From Streptomyces maremycinicus (lineage in GTDB: Bacteria > Actinomycetota > Actinomycetes > Streptomycetales > Streptomycetaceae), in assembly GCF_001184025.1 (NCBI RefSeq), contig NZ_BBYG01000009.1:372001-436000 (forward strand): a stretch of DNA of 64,000 bases. Direction: 5' to 3'. Position numbers and translations under genes: made by a program. The notes below the pieces were generated by a model. That model was given only the letters and a program-made list of their open reading frames with translations. It ran no database searches and was not told where the DNA came from. The stretch's first letter is position 1, and each line of letters opens with the position of its first letter. Positions 27,944-40,215 of the stretch are shown one piece after another.

Positions 27944-28369
27944 TCCGGGCGGGGCTGCCTCGAGCCACGCGAGGAAACCGGTCAGCGCGTCTTCGCTCAT
28001 GGCGAGTTCGAGACGCGTGCCCCGGTGCACACAGGTGAGGATCACCGCGTCGGACAGCAGCGCCAGCTCCTCCTCGCCCTCGGGAAGACGGCGGCCGGCC
28101 ACCTCGATCGAGCCGCGCTCCAGCACCCGGCGCGGGCGGTAGGCGTACGAGAAGACGCGGTACCACTCGATGCGGTCGCCGTTGTACCGCGCGACCCCGT
28201 AACTCCAGCCTTTTCCGCTCGTGTCCGGTTTCTCGGAGACATCCCAGCGCAGGGAACAGTCGAAGGTCCCGCCGGACCGCTGGATGAGTCTGCGGCGCAG
28301 GCCGAAGACGAACAACCCCAGCGCCACCAGGGCCACGATGATTCCGCACACAGTCAGAGCGAGGACCAT
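27923..28369 (-). CDS. DUF2550 membrane-anchored protein
   Basis: This ~148-residue protein has one N-terminal membrane helix (residues ~2-23) followed by a soluble domain (FDCSLRW, WYRVFSYAYRPRRVLERGSI, RGTRLELAMSEDALTGFLAWLE). I recognise the DUF2550 family located beside the ATP synthase operon in actinobacteria; biochemical role unknown. AGGAGG lies 9 bp before the ATG at 28369; a GTG at 28375 is too close to it. It is downstream of atpC on the same strand after 142 bp. Confidence 0.85.
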   Translation of the reverse strand: MVLALTVCGIIVALVALGLFVFGLRRRLIQRSGGTFDCSLRWDVSEKPDTSGKGWSYGVARYNGDRIEWYRVFSYAYRPRRVLERGSIEVAGRRLPEGEEELALLSDAVILTCVHRGTRLELAMSEDALTGFLAWLEAAPPGQRVNVA

Positions 28370-28511
28370 CGACACCGACCTCCTCGTCTCCTAGGTACCG
28401 AAAATAGGTAACGGAACGGAAAAAACATCCATATCTGCCTCAGCCGCGGTCGGCTCCGGATTGCTCCGGTGCCGACCGCGGCTGAGTGACGTCAAGCGGC
28501 TCTGCGCTGGT

Positions 28512-28886
28512 TCAGCGCGAGGCCGCCGCACGCAGTCGTACGTCCGCGCGACGCTCGGCGGCGGCATCGCCCTCCGCCTTCGCGCGCTCGAGTTCCCGCT
28601 CCACGCGCTGGACATCGATCTCGTCCGAAAGCTCGGCGATCTCGGCCAGCAGCGACAGCTTGTCGTCCGCGAACGAGATGAAACCGCCGTGCACCGCGGC
28701 GACGACCGTTCCACCATCACTCGTACGGATGGTCACCGGGCCCGACTCCAGCACACCGAGCAGCGGCTGGTGACCGGGCATGACGCCGATGTCGCCCGAC
28801 GTGGTGCGCGCGACGACCAGGGTGGCCTCGCCGGACCAGACCTCTCGGTCGGCCGCGACCAGCGCGACGTGCAGCTCAGCAGCCAA
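28512..28886 (-). CDS. atpC: F-type ATP synthase epsilon subunit
   Basis: This 124-residue subunit is part of the central stalk and modulates hydrolysis. It has a beta-sandwich N-terminal domain (LHVALVAADREVWSGEATLV, PGHQPLLGVLESGPV) and a C-terminal helical hairpin (VQRVERELERAKAEGDAAAERRADVRLRAAAS). TTG at 28886 is the start, supported by GAGGAG 6-7 bp upstream and by the family's length. It is the last gene of the operon, 111 bp after atpD and behind a strong hairpin. Confidence 0.93.
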   Translation of the reverse strand: MAAELHVALVAADREVWSGEATLVVARTTSGDIGVMPGHQPLLGVLESGPVTIRTSDGGTVVAAVHGGFISFADDKLSLLAEIAELSDEIDVQRVERELERAKAEGDAAAERRADVRLRAAASR

Positions 28887-28951
28887 GGTGGCTCCTCGGG
28901 TCACCACCCGGCGGTTGTGCCGGGTGTTGGTTACAAGTCTAGTGGGCGTGG

Positions 28952-28982
28952 GTGAGGGGGCGGGACGCGCCCGCCCCCTCAC
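28952..28982 (-). terminator. GC-rich hairpin between atpD and atpC
   Basis: A perfect 13-bp stem (GTGAGGGGGCGGG with its complement) and a 5-nt loop start 15 bp after the atpD stop. No U-tract follows on the minus strand. It may be a partial terminator, an RNA-processing site, or a stabiliser of the upstream message. Confidence 0.6.
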
Positions 28983-28997
28983 TCGAACTCAAGGAGT

Positions 28998-31351
<2,354 letters not shown>

Positions 31352-31374
31352 GAGTCAGGTCCCTTCCTTTTACG

Positions 31375-32964
31375 TCACTTGGCCGCGGCCGGGGCGTCCT
31401 CGCCGAGAAGCTTGCCGTCCGAGGTCTCGAACTGCTTCTTGAACTCGGCGATCGCGTCGGCAATGGCGGTGAGGGTGTCGTCCGACATCTTGCCGCCCTC
31501 CTTGATGGAGGTCATGAGGCCCTGCTCCTTGCGGTGCAGGTACTCCAGGAGCTCCTTCTCGAAGCGGCGGACGTCGGCGACCGGGACGTCGTCCATCTTG
31601 CCGGTGGTACCGGCCCACACGGAGACGACCTGGTCCTCGGTCGGCATCGGCTGGTACTGAGCCTGCTTGAGCAGCTCGACCAGACGCTGACCGCGCTCCA
31701 GCTGGGACTTCGACGCGGCGTCCAGGTCGGAACCGAAGGCGGCGAACGCCTCCAGCTCGCGGTACTGGGCGAGGTCGAGGCGCAGACGCCCGGAGACCTG
31801 CTTCATCGCCTTGTGCTGCGCGGAACCACCGACTCGGGAGACGGAGATACCGACGTTCAGCGCGGGGCGCTGACCGGCGTTGAACAGGTCCGACTCCAGG
31901 AAGCACTGGCCGTCGGTGATGGAGATGACGTTGGTCGGGATGAACGCCGAGACGTCGTTGGCCTTCGTCTCGACGATCGGAAGACCGGTCATCGAGCCGG
32001 CGCCCAGGTCGTCGGAGAGCTTCGCGCAGCGCTCCAGCAGACGGGAGTGCAGGTAGAAGACGTCACCCGGGTAGGCCTCGCGGCCCGGCGGGCGGCGCAG
32101 CAGCAGGGACACGGCGCGGTAGGCGTCGGCCTGCTTCGAGAGGTCGTCGAAGATGATGAGGACGTGCTTGCCCTCGTACATCCACTGCTGACCGATGGCC
32201 GAACCGGTGTACGGCGCCAGGTACTTGAAGCCGGCCGGGTCGGACGCCGGGGCGGCGACGATGGTCGTGTACTCCAGCGCGCCGGCCTCTTCGAGGGCGC
32301 CACGCACGGAGGCGATGGTCGAGCCCTTCTGGCCGATGGCGACGTAGACGCAGCGGACCTGCTTGTTCACGTCACCGGAGCGCCAGTTGTCGCGCTGGTT
32401 GATGATCGTGTCGACGGCCAGGGCGGTCTTGCCGGTCTGGCGGTCACCGATGATCAGCTGACGCTGACCACGGCCGACCGGGGTCATCGCGTCGACGGCC
32501 TTGTAGCCGGTCTCCATCGGCTCGTGCACCGACTTACGGGCCATGACACCCGGAGCCTGGAGCTCCAGGGCACGGCGGCCGGACGTCTCGATCTCGCCGA
32601 GGCCGTCGATCGGGTTGCCGAGCGGGTCGACGACACGGCCGAGGTAGCCCTCGCCGACGGCGACGGACAGGACCTCTCCCGTGCGGGTGACCGGCTGGCC
32701 CTCCTCGACGCCGCTGAACTCGCCGAGGATGACGGTACCGATCTCGCGCTCTTCGAGGTTGAGCGCGAGGCCGAGGGTGCCGTCCTCGAACTTCAGCAGT
32801 TCGTTGGCCATGGCCGAGGGAAGGCCCTCGACCTTCGCGATGCCGTCGCCGGCAAGGGTGACCGTACCGACCTCCTCGCGCGAGGCCGCGTCCGGCTTGT
32901 ACGACTGGACAAAGTTCTCCAGCGCGTCCCGGATCTCCTCCGGCCGGATCGTGAGCTCCGCCAT
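31375..32964 (-). CDS. atpA: F-type ATP synthase alpha subunit
   Basis: This 529-residue non-catalytic nucleotide-binding subunit starts [19 protein letters not shown], with Walker [10 protein letters not shown], the arginine finger segment [18 protein letters not shown], and a C-terminal extension typical of actinobacteria ([25 protein letters not shown]). The ATG at 32964 fits the family; longer upstream frame is non-coding. A short G6A/TC6 inverted repeat (33007-33027) sits in the 134-bp leader between atpH and atpA, possibly affecting relative expression. Confidence 0.97.
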   Translation of the reverse strand: MAELTIRPEEIRDALENFVQSYKPDAASREEVGTVTLAGDGIAKVEGLPSAMANELLKFEDGTLGLALNLEEREIGTVILGEFSGVEEGQPVTRTGEVLSVAVGEGYLGRVVDPLGNPIDGLGEIETSGRRALELQAPGVMARKSVHEPMETGYKAVDAMTPVGRGQRQLIIGDRQTGKTALAVDTIINQRDNWRSGDVNKQVRCVYVAIGQKGSTIASVRGALEEAGALEYTTIVAAPASDPAGFKYLAPYTGSAIGQQWMYEGKHVLIIFDDLSKQADAYRAVSLLLRRPPGREAYPGDVFYLHSRLLERCAKLSDDLGAGSMTGLPIVETKANDVSAFIPTNVISITDGQCFLESDLFNAGQRPALNVGISVSRVGGSAQHKAMKQVSGRLRLDLAQYRELEAFAAFGSDLDAASKSQLERGQRLVELLKQAQYQPMPTEDQVVSVWAGTTGKMDDVPVADVRRFEKELLEYLHRKEQGLMTSIKEGGKMSDDTLTAIADAIAEFKKQFETSDGKLLGEDAPAAAK

Positions 32965-33098
32965 CTGGGTTCCCTGCTCTCCTTGTTGGGCCCGAAGTTT
33001 CACTTTGGGGGGATGGGGACTCCCCCCTGAAAGAGGTGAATCCTCTGCACGGCCCAACCAGGGCCGCCATCAGTTCGTACTGCGGTCTTGAGTTGCTG

Positions 33099-33920
33099 CT
33101 AGCTCGCCATGCGGCGGGCGGCGTCCTCGATGCGGTCCGCGAGGGAGCCGTTGATCACTTCGTCACCGACCTGCACCCGGATCCCGCCGAGGACCGCGGG
33201 GTCCACGTCGAGGTTCAGGTGCATCGGGCGGCCGTAGAGCTTCGCGAGGGCGGCGCCGAGGCGCTGCTTCTGCGGGTCGCTCAGCGGTACCGCCGAGGTG
33301 ACGACGGCGACCATGCGGTCCCGGCGCTCCGCGGCGAGCCGGGACAGGGACTCGAGGCCCACTTCCAGGCTACGTCCCCGGGGCGCGGTCACGAGGCGCG
33401 TCACCAGTCGCTCGGTGGCCGCGTCGGCCCGGCCGCCGAGCAGGCTGCGCAGCAGCTCGCTCTTGGCCGAGGCGGTGGCCTTCCGGTTGGTCAGGGCGGC
33501 ACGCAGCTCGGTGTTCGAGGAGACGATCCGTCCGAAGCGGAACAGCTCGTCCTCGACGTTGTCGAGCCTGCCGGCCTTCTGCGCGGCGGTGAGGTCGGCG
33601 ATGTTCGCCAGCTCCTCCAGCGCGTCCACCAGGTCGCGGGACTGCGACCAGCGCGAACGCACCGTGCCGGACACCAGGTCGGCGGTCGCGCCGCTGATCT
33701 GGGAGCCGAGCAGGCGCTGGACCAGCTCGGCCTTGGCCTCGCCGGCCTGCGCCGGGTCGGTGAGGACCCGACGCAGCGAGACCTCGCGGTGGAGCAGCGC
33801 GGTGACGGCCGCCAGCTCGCCGGCGAGCTGCGCCGCGTCCACGGACGTGGAGTCCGTCAGCGCGTCGAGACGCTCACGGGCTGCTGCGAATGCCTCGCGG
33901 CTCGCTCCGTGTGCGGTCAT
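33099..33920 (-). CDS. atpH: F-type ATP synthase delta subunit
   Basis: This 273-residue peripheral-stalk (OSCP-like) subunit is longer than the ~180-residue enterobacterial form, as is usual in actinobacteria. Helical N-terminal domain, then the conserved C-terminal block VAVVTSAVPLSDPQKQRLGAAL and VLGGIRVQVGDEVINGSLADRI. It links F1 to subunit b. The ATG overlaps the atpF stop by 4 bp. Confidence 0.96.
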   Translation of the reverse strand: MTAHGASREAFAAARERLDALTDSTSVDAAQLAGELAAVTALLHREVSLRRVLTDPAQAGEAKAELVQRLLGSQISGATADLVSGTVRSRWSQSRDLVDALEELANIADLTAAQKAGRLDNVEDELFRFGRIVSSNTELRAALTNRKATASAKSELLRSLLGGRADAATERLVTRLVTAPRGRSLEVGLESLSRLAAERRDRMVAVVTSAVPLSDPQKQRLGAALAKLYGRPMHLNLDVDPAVLGGIRVQVGDEVINGSLADRIEDAARRMAS

Positions 33921-34462
33921 CGAGACGCCTCGGCCTTCTCCTCGAGGTCGTCGAGGAAGCGGTCGATGACGCGGCTCTGGCGGGCGTGGTCGTCGAGGGA
34001 CTCCCCGACGAGCTTGCCGGCCAGGTCGGTGGCGAGCTTGCCTACGTCCTGACGCAGCGCGGACGCGGCGGCCTTGCGGTCCGCCTCGATCTGGCTGTGC
34101 CCGGCGGCGATGATCTCCTCGCGCTGGCGCTGGCCTTCCGCACGCATCTCGGTGATGAGTGCGGCGCCCTGCTCCTGCGCCTCCTGGCGCAGCCGCGCGG
34201 CCTCGTGACGGGCCTCGGCGAGCTGGGCCTTGTACTGCTCCAGGACGCTCTGGGCCTCGGTCTGCGCGGCCTCGGCCTTCTCGATACCGCCCTCGATGGC
34301 CTCGCGCCGCTGCTCCAGAACCTTGTTGATGTTCGGGAGGAGCTTCTTGGCGAGGAAGCCGAAGACGATGACGAAGGCGATGAGGCCGATGACGAGCTCG
34401 GGAATCGGCGGGACGAGGGGATTTTCCATCTCCTCGGCCGCAACCGTAAGCAGTTGGCTCAC
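33917..34462 (-). CDS. atpF: F-type ATP synthase subunit b
   Basis: This 181-residue stator subunit has one N-terminal membrane helix (PELVIGLIAFVIVFGFLAKKLL, ~20-41) and a long charged helix to the C-terminus. GTG at 34462 is the likely start (MSQLLTVAAEEME). It overlaps atpH by 4 bp and lies 40 bp after atpE. Confidence 0.95.
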   Translation of the reverse strand: MSQLLTVAAEEMENPLVPPIPELVIGLIAFVIVFGFLAKKLLPNINKVLEQRREAIEGGIEKAEAAQTEAQSVLEQYKAQLAEARHEAARLRQEAQEQGAALITEMRAEGQRQREEIIAAGHSQIEADRKAAASALRQDVGKLATDLAGKLVGESLDDHARQSRVIDRFLDDLEEKAEASR

Positions 34463-34502
34463 ATCAGTGCCTTTCGTCTAGTGACTGGTCGTGGGATGAC
34501 GA

Positions 34503-35634
<1,132 letters not shown>

Positions 35635-35859
35635 CGCGGGCTCCTTCAGCGTGGCGCATAGGTTCGGCAACCTCGTTGTGTCGGCGCGGCGCACGGCCGC
35701 GGTTCGGCACGGGACTGGTGTTTCGGATGTGAGGGCGGCTTGGGGGCATCGTGCCTCGCGATTGAGCAGGCGTCAGCTCGGATGCCCGCGCCCGCGATGC
35801 CGCAGTTGGCACCGGACGATAGCAGGATCTCTCAGGCGTCTTTATACCGGCCCTACCCC

Positions 35860-36315
35860 TCACGACGAGTGCCCCGATTTTGCGGGCTGCTCGCCCTTCG
35901 AGGACGTCGTCGAGGAGGACGGTTCGGGTTCGACGTAGAGGATCTTGGACTTCATGTGGGCCCGCGTCTGGGCGCCGATCCAGGCCAGCGTGCCGACGAG
36001 CAGCGTGATCGCGAAGGCCTTGGGGTTGAACAGCGTCGTGTCCTTGAACGCGGTCATGAAGACGAACAGCAGCAGGATCTGTGTCGTGTAGAGCATCAGA
36101 CCCATGCCCTGGAACAGGTGCGGAAGCGATTTGGCGGTGCGCTGAAGCACATAGAGGCCGAGCCCCATGAACGCGATCACGACCACCAGCGCGACCACCG
36201 CTCCGATGACGCCTTTGCCGCCCGCGACCACTCCGCTGACGACAGCGGCGATCACGCCGACGGCGACAGTCGGCACGGCGGCCTGGGCCAGGATCCGGGC
36301 GTCATTGGACGGCAT
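35860..36315 (-). CDS. atpI: ATP synthase protein I
   Basis: This 151-residue membrane protein has four hydrophobic helices and a polar Ser/Glu/Lys C-terminal tail (EPEPSSSTTSSKGEQ). AtpI-like proteins head atp operons and assist c-ring assembly or cation supply; they are poorly conserved, so identification rests mainly on topology and position as first gene of the operon. The upstream 302 bp carry a candidate Rex operator. Confidence 0.88.
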   Translation of the reverse strand: MPSNDARILAQAAVPTVAVGVIAAVVSGVVAGGKGVIGAVVALVVVIAFMGLGLYVLQRTAKSLPHLFQGMGLMLYTTQILLLFVFMTAFKDTTLFNPKAFAITLLVGTLAWIGAQTRAHMKSKILYVEPEPSSSTTSSKGEQPAKSGHSS

Positions 36316-36452
36316 GGCGGCAACTCCGCTTTCAAAGGGGGCAGGGTGTCGTCATGGACGAGCGTAGTCCCGGTTCGAGGGGCGAAAGAACTCACGCCGT
36401 CCTCGGTCCGAAGGGCCGGCGCACTGCGGCTCTTCGGTACTGTTCCGGGTTC

Positions 36453-36470
36453 TCGTGAACCGTATCACAA
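36453..36470. promoter_or_regulatory. candidate Rex operator (ROP) upstream of atpI
   Basis: TCGTGAACCGTATCACAA matches the Rex operator pattern TTGTGAA-N4-TTCACAA at 12 of 14 defined positions. It lies ~138 bp upstream of atpI. Rex senses NADH/NAD+ and represses respiratory genes in Streptomyces; control of atp by Rex has been reported to my knowledge, but occupancy here is inferred. Confidence 0.6.
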
Positions 36471-36507
36471 ACTATTTGATGAGGTCTTTACCTGGCAGGT
36501 GTGCCCG

Positions 36508-36529
36508 CTGTCACACATGAGAGTGACAG
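36508..36529. repeat. inverted repeat in the atpI-wecA intergenic region
   Basis: CTGTCAC and GTGACAG (7 bp) flank an 8-bp spacer. It could be an additional operator or a weak terminator end; the rest of the 302-bp region (36316-36617) shows no gene. Confidence 0.35.
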
Positions 36530-36617
36530 TGCGCGTCTGGGCGCGAACCCGGAGGACTTGTCTGGTATTGGGGGTTTTGCCCACCCAGGAATGTCCCACG
36601 ACTTGGCAATGCTCTAG

Positions 36618-37961
36618 TCAGATTCTTACCTTGGAGCTGCCCCGGCGACCGATCGCAGTGGCCCCGTTCGCCCCTGCCACCCCCACCGCCACAGGGTTCT
36701 GCGCCTCGTCGGCGGCGGGCAGCCCGCCGCCGTCGGCCGGCCCGTACTGCCCGGCCGGCGCCCCGGACTCCCCTGCCTCGGCCTGCATGGCCCTGCGGCG
36801 CCGGTAACGCGGCGGCACGAAGGCCTCGGCCCAGCGCGGCGTGCGCGGCCTGAAGCGCGGCAGCAGGAGCAGCGCCAGACCGATCGCGCTGAGGATCACG
36901 ACGCCGAGGACGATCCACATGGACGCCGCGTTGACGGAGTACGTGAGCGCCCCGAAGGCGATCAGCGCCGACCAAAAGTACATGATCAGCACCGCCCGGC
37001 TGTGCGAGTGGCCGATCTCCAGCAGCCGGTGGTGCAGATGCCCGCGGTCCGCGGCGAACGGCGACTGGCCGCGCCAGGTGCGGCGCACGATCGCCAGGAT
37101 CAGGTCGGCGGCCGGGATCGCGATGATGGTCAACGGCATCAGCAGCGGGATGTAGACCGGCACCATCTGGTGCACCGCGTTGCGCTCGGAGCCGGAGAAC
37201 AGCCGCATGATGTCCGGGTCGACCTGACCCGTGATGGAGATCGCGCCCGCGGCCAGCACCAGCCCGATCAGCATCGAGCCCGAGTCGCCCATGAAGATCC
37301 GCGCCGGATGCATGTTGTGCGGCAGGAAGCCCAGGCACATGCCCATCAGGATCGCCGCGAACAGCGTCGCCGGGGCGGCGGCCTCGATGCCGTACGAGTA
37401 CCAGATGCGGTAGGCGTACATGAAGAACGCGGCCGACGCGATGCACACCATGCCCGCCGCCAGGCCGTCGAGGCCGTCCACGAAGTTGACCGCGTTGATG
37501 GTGATGACCACCAGCGCGACCGTCAGCAGAGTGCCCTGCCACTGGGTCAGCGCGACCGTGCCGACCAGCGGGATGGGCAGCCACAGGATGGTCAGACCCT
37601 GCATGACCATGACGCCGGCGGCGATCATCTGCCCGCCCAGCTTGATCAGGGCGTCGATCTCGAACTTGTCGTCCAGGACGCCGATCAGCCAGATCAGCGC
37701 CGCTCCCGAGAGCAGCGCGCGCGGCTCGTTCGACTTCTCGAAGACCTCGTTGAGGTTGGTGAGATGGTCGGCGACCAGCAGACCGGCGCACAGACCGAAG
37801 AACATGGCGATCCCGCCGAGCCGCGGAGTGGGTTCCCGGTGCACGTCACGGGCCCTGATCTCCGGCATCGCCCCGGCCACGATCGCGAACTTCCGTACCG
37901 GCCCTGTCAGCAGATACGTCACCGCGGCCGTGATGCAGAGCGTCAGCAGGTATTCACGCAC
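36618..37961 (-). CDS. undecaprenyl-phosphate GlcNAc-1-phosphate transferase (WecA/TagO-like)
   Basis: This ~447-residue polytopic enzyme (about 11 helices) transfers a sugar-1-phosphate from a UDP-sugar to a polyprenyl phosphate, the first step of cell-wall glycopolymer (teichoic/teichulosonic acid or arabinogalactan-like) synthesis. Motifs: PTPRLGGIAMF, NFVDGLDGLAAG, FMGDSGSMLIG and the HLHHRLLEIGHS loop containing the family's HHR. A ~70-residue Gly/Ala-rich cytoplasmic tail follows. GTG at 37961 (MREYLLTLCITAAVTYLL) is preferred; ATG at 38000 is possible. It is not MraY itself. Confidence 0.88.
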   Translation of the reverse strand: MREYLLTLCITAAVTYLLTGPVRKFAIVAGAMPEIRARDVHREPTPRLGGIAMFFGLCAGLLVADHLTNLNEVFEKSNEPRALLSGAALIWLIGVLDDKFEIDALIKLGGQMIAAGVMVMQGLTILWLPIPLVGTVALTQWQGTLLTVALVVITINAVNFVDGLDGLAAGMVCIASAAFFMYAYRIWYSYGIEAAAPATLFAAILMGMCLGFLPHNMHPARIFMGDSGSMLIGLVLAAGAISITGQVDPDIMRLFSGSERNAVHQMVPVYIPLLMPLTIIAIPAADLILAIVRRTWRGQSPFAADRGHLHHRLLEIGHSHSRAVLIMYFWSALIAFGALTYSVNAASMWIVLGVVILSAIGLALLLLPRFRPRTPRWAEAFVPPRYRRRRAMQAEAGESGAPAGQYGPADGGGLPAADEAQNPVAVGVAGANGATAIGRRGSSKVRI

Positions 37962-38135
37962 GGGCTTCCCCACAGGTCTCGCTGGCCATCTCAGTCCCAC
38001 ACCCTAGCGATCGACAACCGCACGGCGCATATGTGTAAGGACTTCCGGGTAGTGACGATGGTTTCACGGGAGGCTGTGCGCGAGGACGCACGGGGGGTGC
38101 GCACCGGGCTCCCTGCCGGGCGCGCCCACCCCGGA

Positions 38136-39398
38136 TCAGCCCGGGTACGGCGGGAACGCCAGGGTCAGCTCGCGCACCTCGTCGCGGGCCTTCCTGGTCT
38201 CGATCTCGTCCCGCAGGACACCTGCCAGCAGGGCCGCGATCCGCGCCATCTCCTCCTCCCGCATGCCCTGGGTGGTGAGTGCCGCGGTGCCCAGGCGCAG
38301 GCCACGGGCGTGCGCGGCGGTGACGTCGGTGCCCGAGACATGCGGGAGGGCACAGCAGTCCAGCACCATCCCGGCGGCCGCGAGCTGTCCGCGCGCGGTG
38401 CGCCCGTCGACACCGAGCGGTGCCGGATCGGCGGTGATGAGATGGGTGTCGGTCCCCCCGGTCGTGACGCTCAGCCCCTCCCCCTCCAGGGCTGCCGCGA
38501 GAACCCTCGCGTTGGCGACCACCTGATGGGCGTACACGGCGAACGCCGGGGTTGCCGCCTCGCCGAACGCCACCGCCTTCGCGGCGATGGTGTGCATCTG
38601 CGCGCCGCCCTGCGTGAACGGGAAGACCGCCCGGTCCACCCGCTCGGCGAGCGCGCCGCCGCACAGCAGCATCCCGCCGCGCGGACCGCGCAGCACCTTG
38701 TGCGTGGTGGCGCAGACGATGTCGGCGTACGGCACCGGACTGGGCGCCGCTCCCCCGGCGACGAGCCCGATGGGATGGGCGGCGTCGGCGATCAGATACG
38801 CGCCCGTCGCGTCGGCGACCTCCCGGAAGAAGGCGTAGTCGATGTGGCGCGGATAGGCGGTGGACCCGCACACGATCGCCTTGGGCCGGTGGCCCCGGGC
38901 CAGCGTGCGGACCTGATCGTGATCGATGAGCCCGGTCTCCGCGTCCACCCCGTAGGGGATGAAGTCGAACCAGCGGCCGGAGAAGTTGACCGGCGAACCG
39001 TGCGTGAGGTGGCCGCCGTCGGGCAGCCCCAGCGCCAGGACGGTGTCGCCGGGCCGCAGCAGCGCGGCGTACGCGGCCAGCATCGCGGACGAGCCCGAAT
39101 GGGCCTGCACATTGGCGTGTTCGGCCCCGAACAGCGCCCGGGCGCGGTCCACGGCGATCCGCTCCGCGAGGTCGACGATCTCGCAGCCGCCGTGGTGCCG
39201 GGCCCCCGGATAGCCCTCCGCGTACTTGTTGGCGAGCGGTGAGCCGAGCGCGGCCAGCACCGCGGGCGAGATGAAGTTCTCGGCGGCGATCAGCTGGAGC
39301 GTCGTCGCCTGCCGCTCCCGTTCCCCGAGCAGGATCTCGGCCAGCTCGGGGTCCTGCCGACGCAGGACATCGGCCTCGGGGACATGGGTGACCGACAT
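38136..39398 (-). CDS. glyA: serine hydroxymethyltransferase (glyA family)
   Basis: This 420-residue PLP enzyme interconverts serine and glycine with tetrahydrofolate. Motifs: LIAAENFISPAVLAALGSPLANKYAEGYPG, VQAHSGSSAM, LIADAAHPIGLV and the PLP lysine Lys234 in CATTHKVLRGPRGG. It is somewhat divergent from housekeeping GlyA (CATTHK rather than TTTTHK), so this may be a secondary paralogue. The ATG at 39398 has GGAG 7 bp upstream. It follows the phosphatase-like gene by 139 bp. Confidence 0.88.
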   Translation of the reverse strand: MSVTHVPEADVLRRQDPELAEILLGERERQATTLQLIAAENFISPAVLAALGSPLANKYAEGYPGARHHGGCEIVDLAERIAVDRARALFGAEHANVQAHSGSSAMLAAYAALLRPGDTVLALGLPDGGHLTHGSPVNFSGRWFDFIPYGVDAETGLIDHDQVRTLARGHRPKAIVCGSTAYPRHIDYAFFREVADATGAYLIADAAHPIGLVAGGAAPSPVPYADIVCATTHKVLRGPRGGMLLCGGALAERVDRAVFPFTQGGAQMHTIAAKAVAFGEAATPAFAVYAHQVVANARVLAAALEGEGLSVTTGGTDTHLITADPAPLGVDGRTARGQLAAAGMVLDCCALPHVSGTDVTAAHARGLRLGTAALTTQGMREEEMARIAALLAGVLRDEIETRKARDEVRELTLAFPPYPG

Positions 39399-39537
39399 GA
39401 TGCGCTCCGGGCGTCGACGGTGACGTACGTCCAATGTAGGCCCGGGGTGGGGGGCGCGCGCGGTCGCTGCGCCCGCGGGAGCGGGCCGGGCCCGCGGGCC
39501 GCCGCGGCGGGCTCCGTCCGTCGGCTCGCGGCCGTCA

Positions 39538-40215
39538 TCAGGCGCGCGCGGGCACGCCGGTGAGCGCGGTGACCACCGGATCCAGTGCCTGGTGTATCTC
39601 GTCGCCGATCGAGCGGAAGAACGGCAGGGGTGCCCCGTAGGGGTCGTAGACCTCGTCCGCCTCGAGGGTCGGGGCCAGGAGCCAGCCGCGGAGCGCCGCC
39701 GCCGCGCGGACCAGCGCCCGGGCGCGCATCACCACGCCCTCGTCGAGCGGCGGCAGCGTGGCCGGGTCGATGGCGTTCACCAGGCGGGTGAACTCCTTCA
39801 GGGTGAAGGTGCGCAGGCCCGCGGAGTGCCCCATGGAGATGACCTGGGCGCGGTGGTCGCGGGTCGCCGTCAGGACCAGGTCGGCCATGATGACGTGCTC
39901 GTCGAGCAGCTCGCGTCCGGTGAACCCGGTGGCGTCCGCGCCGAAGTCGGCCAGCACGGTCTCCGCGTTGCTCTCCATCGGCGCGCCCTCGTGGCCCCAG
40001 GTGCCAGCGCTCTCCACGATCAGCCCGCCGCCCAGCACCCCGAGCCGCTGCGACACGAAATGCCGGGTCAGCCGCTCGGTGATCGGCGAGCGGCAGACGT
40101 TGCCGGTGCTGACGTGGAGGATGCGGAAGCTGTCGCGCGGAAACCCGAACGTCGTGGTCTGTTCGGCGGCACGTTCCCCGTTGCCTATGCCACGCCCCGC
40201 GTCAGGGGCTGTCAA
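39538..40215 (-). CDS. low-molecular-weight phosphatase-fold protein lacking the catalytic Cys
   Basis: This ~225-residue protein has the LMW protein-tyrosine phosphatase fold: P-loop region ILHVSTGNVCRSPITERL at residues 32-49, ESAGTWGHEGAPM, and the acid loop VYDPYG. In active enzymes the first residue of the CX5R loop is the nucleophilic Cys (V-C-x-G-N-x-C-R-S); here it is Ser36, while Cys41, Arg42 and the acid-loop Asp-Pro remain. I read the codon as AGC directly. The TTG start overlaps the TGA of the upstream gene. It is likely a pseudophosphatase or a changed chemistry. Confidence 0.85.
   Translation of the reverse strand: MTAPDAGRGIGNGERAAEQTTTFGFPRDSFRILHVSTGNVCRSPITERLTRHFVSQRLGVLGGGLIVESAGTWGHEGAPMESNAETVLADFGADATGFTGRELLDEHVIMADLVLTATRDHRAQVISMGHSAGLRTFTLKEFTRLVNAIDPATLPPLDEGVVMRARALVRAAAALRGWLLAPTLEADEVYDPYGAPLPFFRSIGDEIHQALDPVVTALTGVPARA

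Noticed and set aside
39538..40215. Frameshift as cause of the missing Cys in the phosphatase
   Set aside because: The reading frame is intact before and after; the codon is a clean AGC with all flanking motif residues in place.
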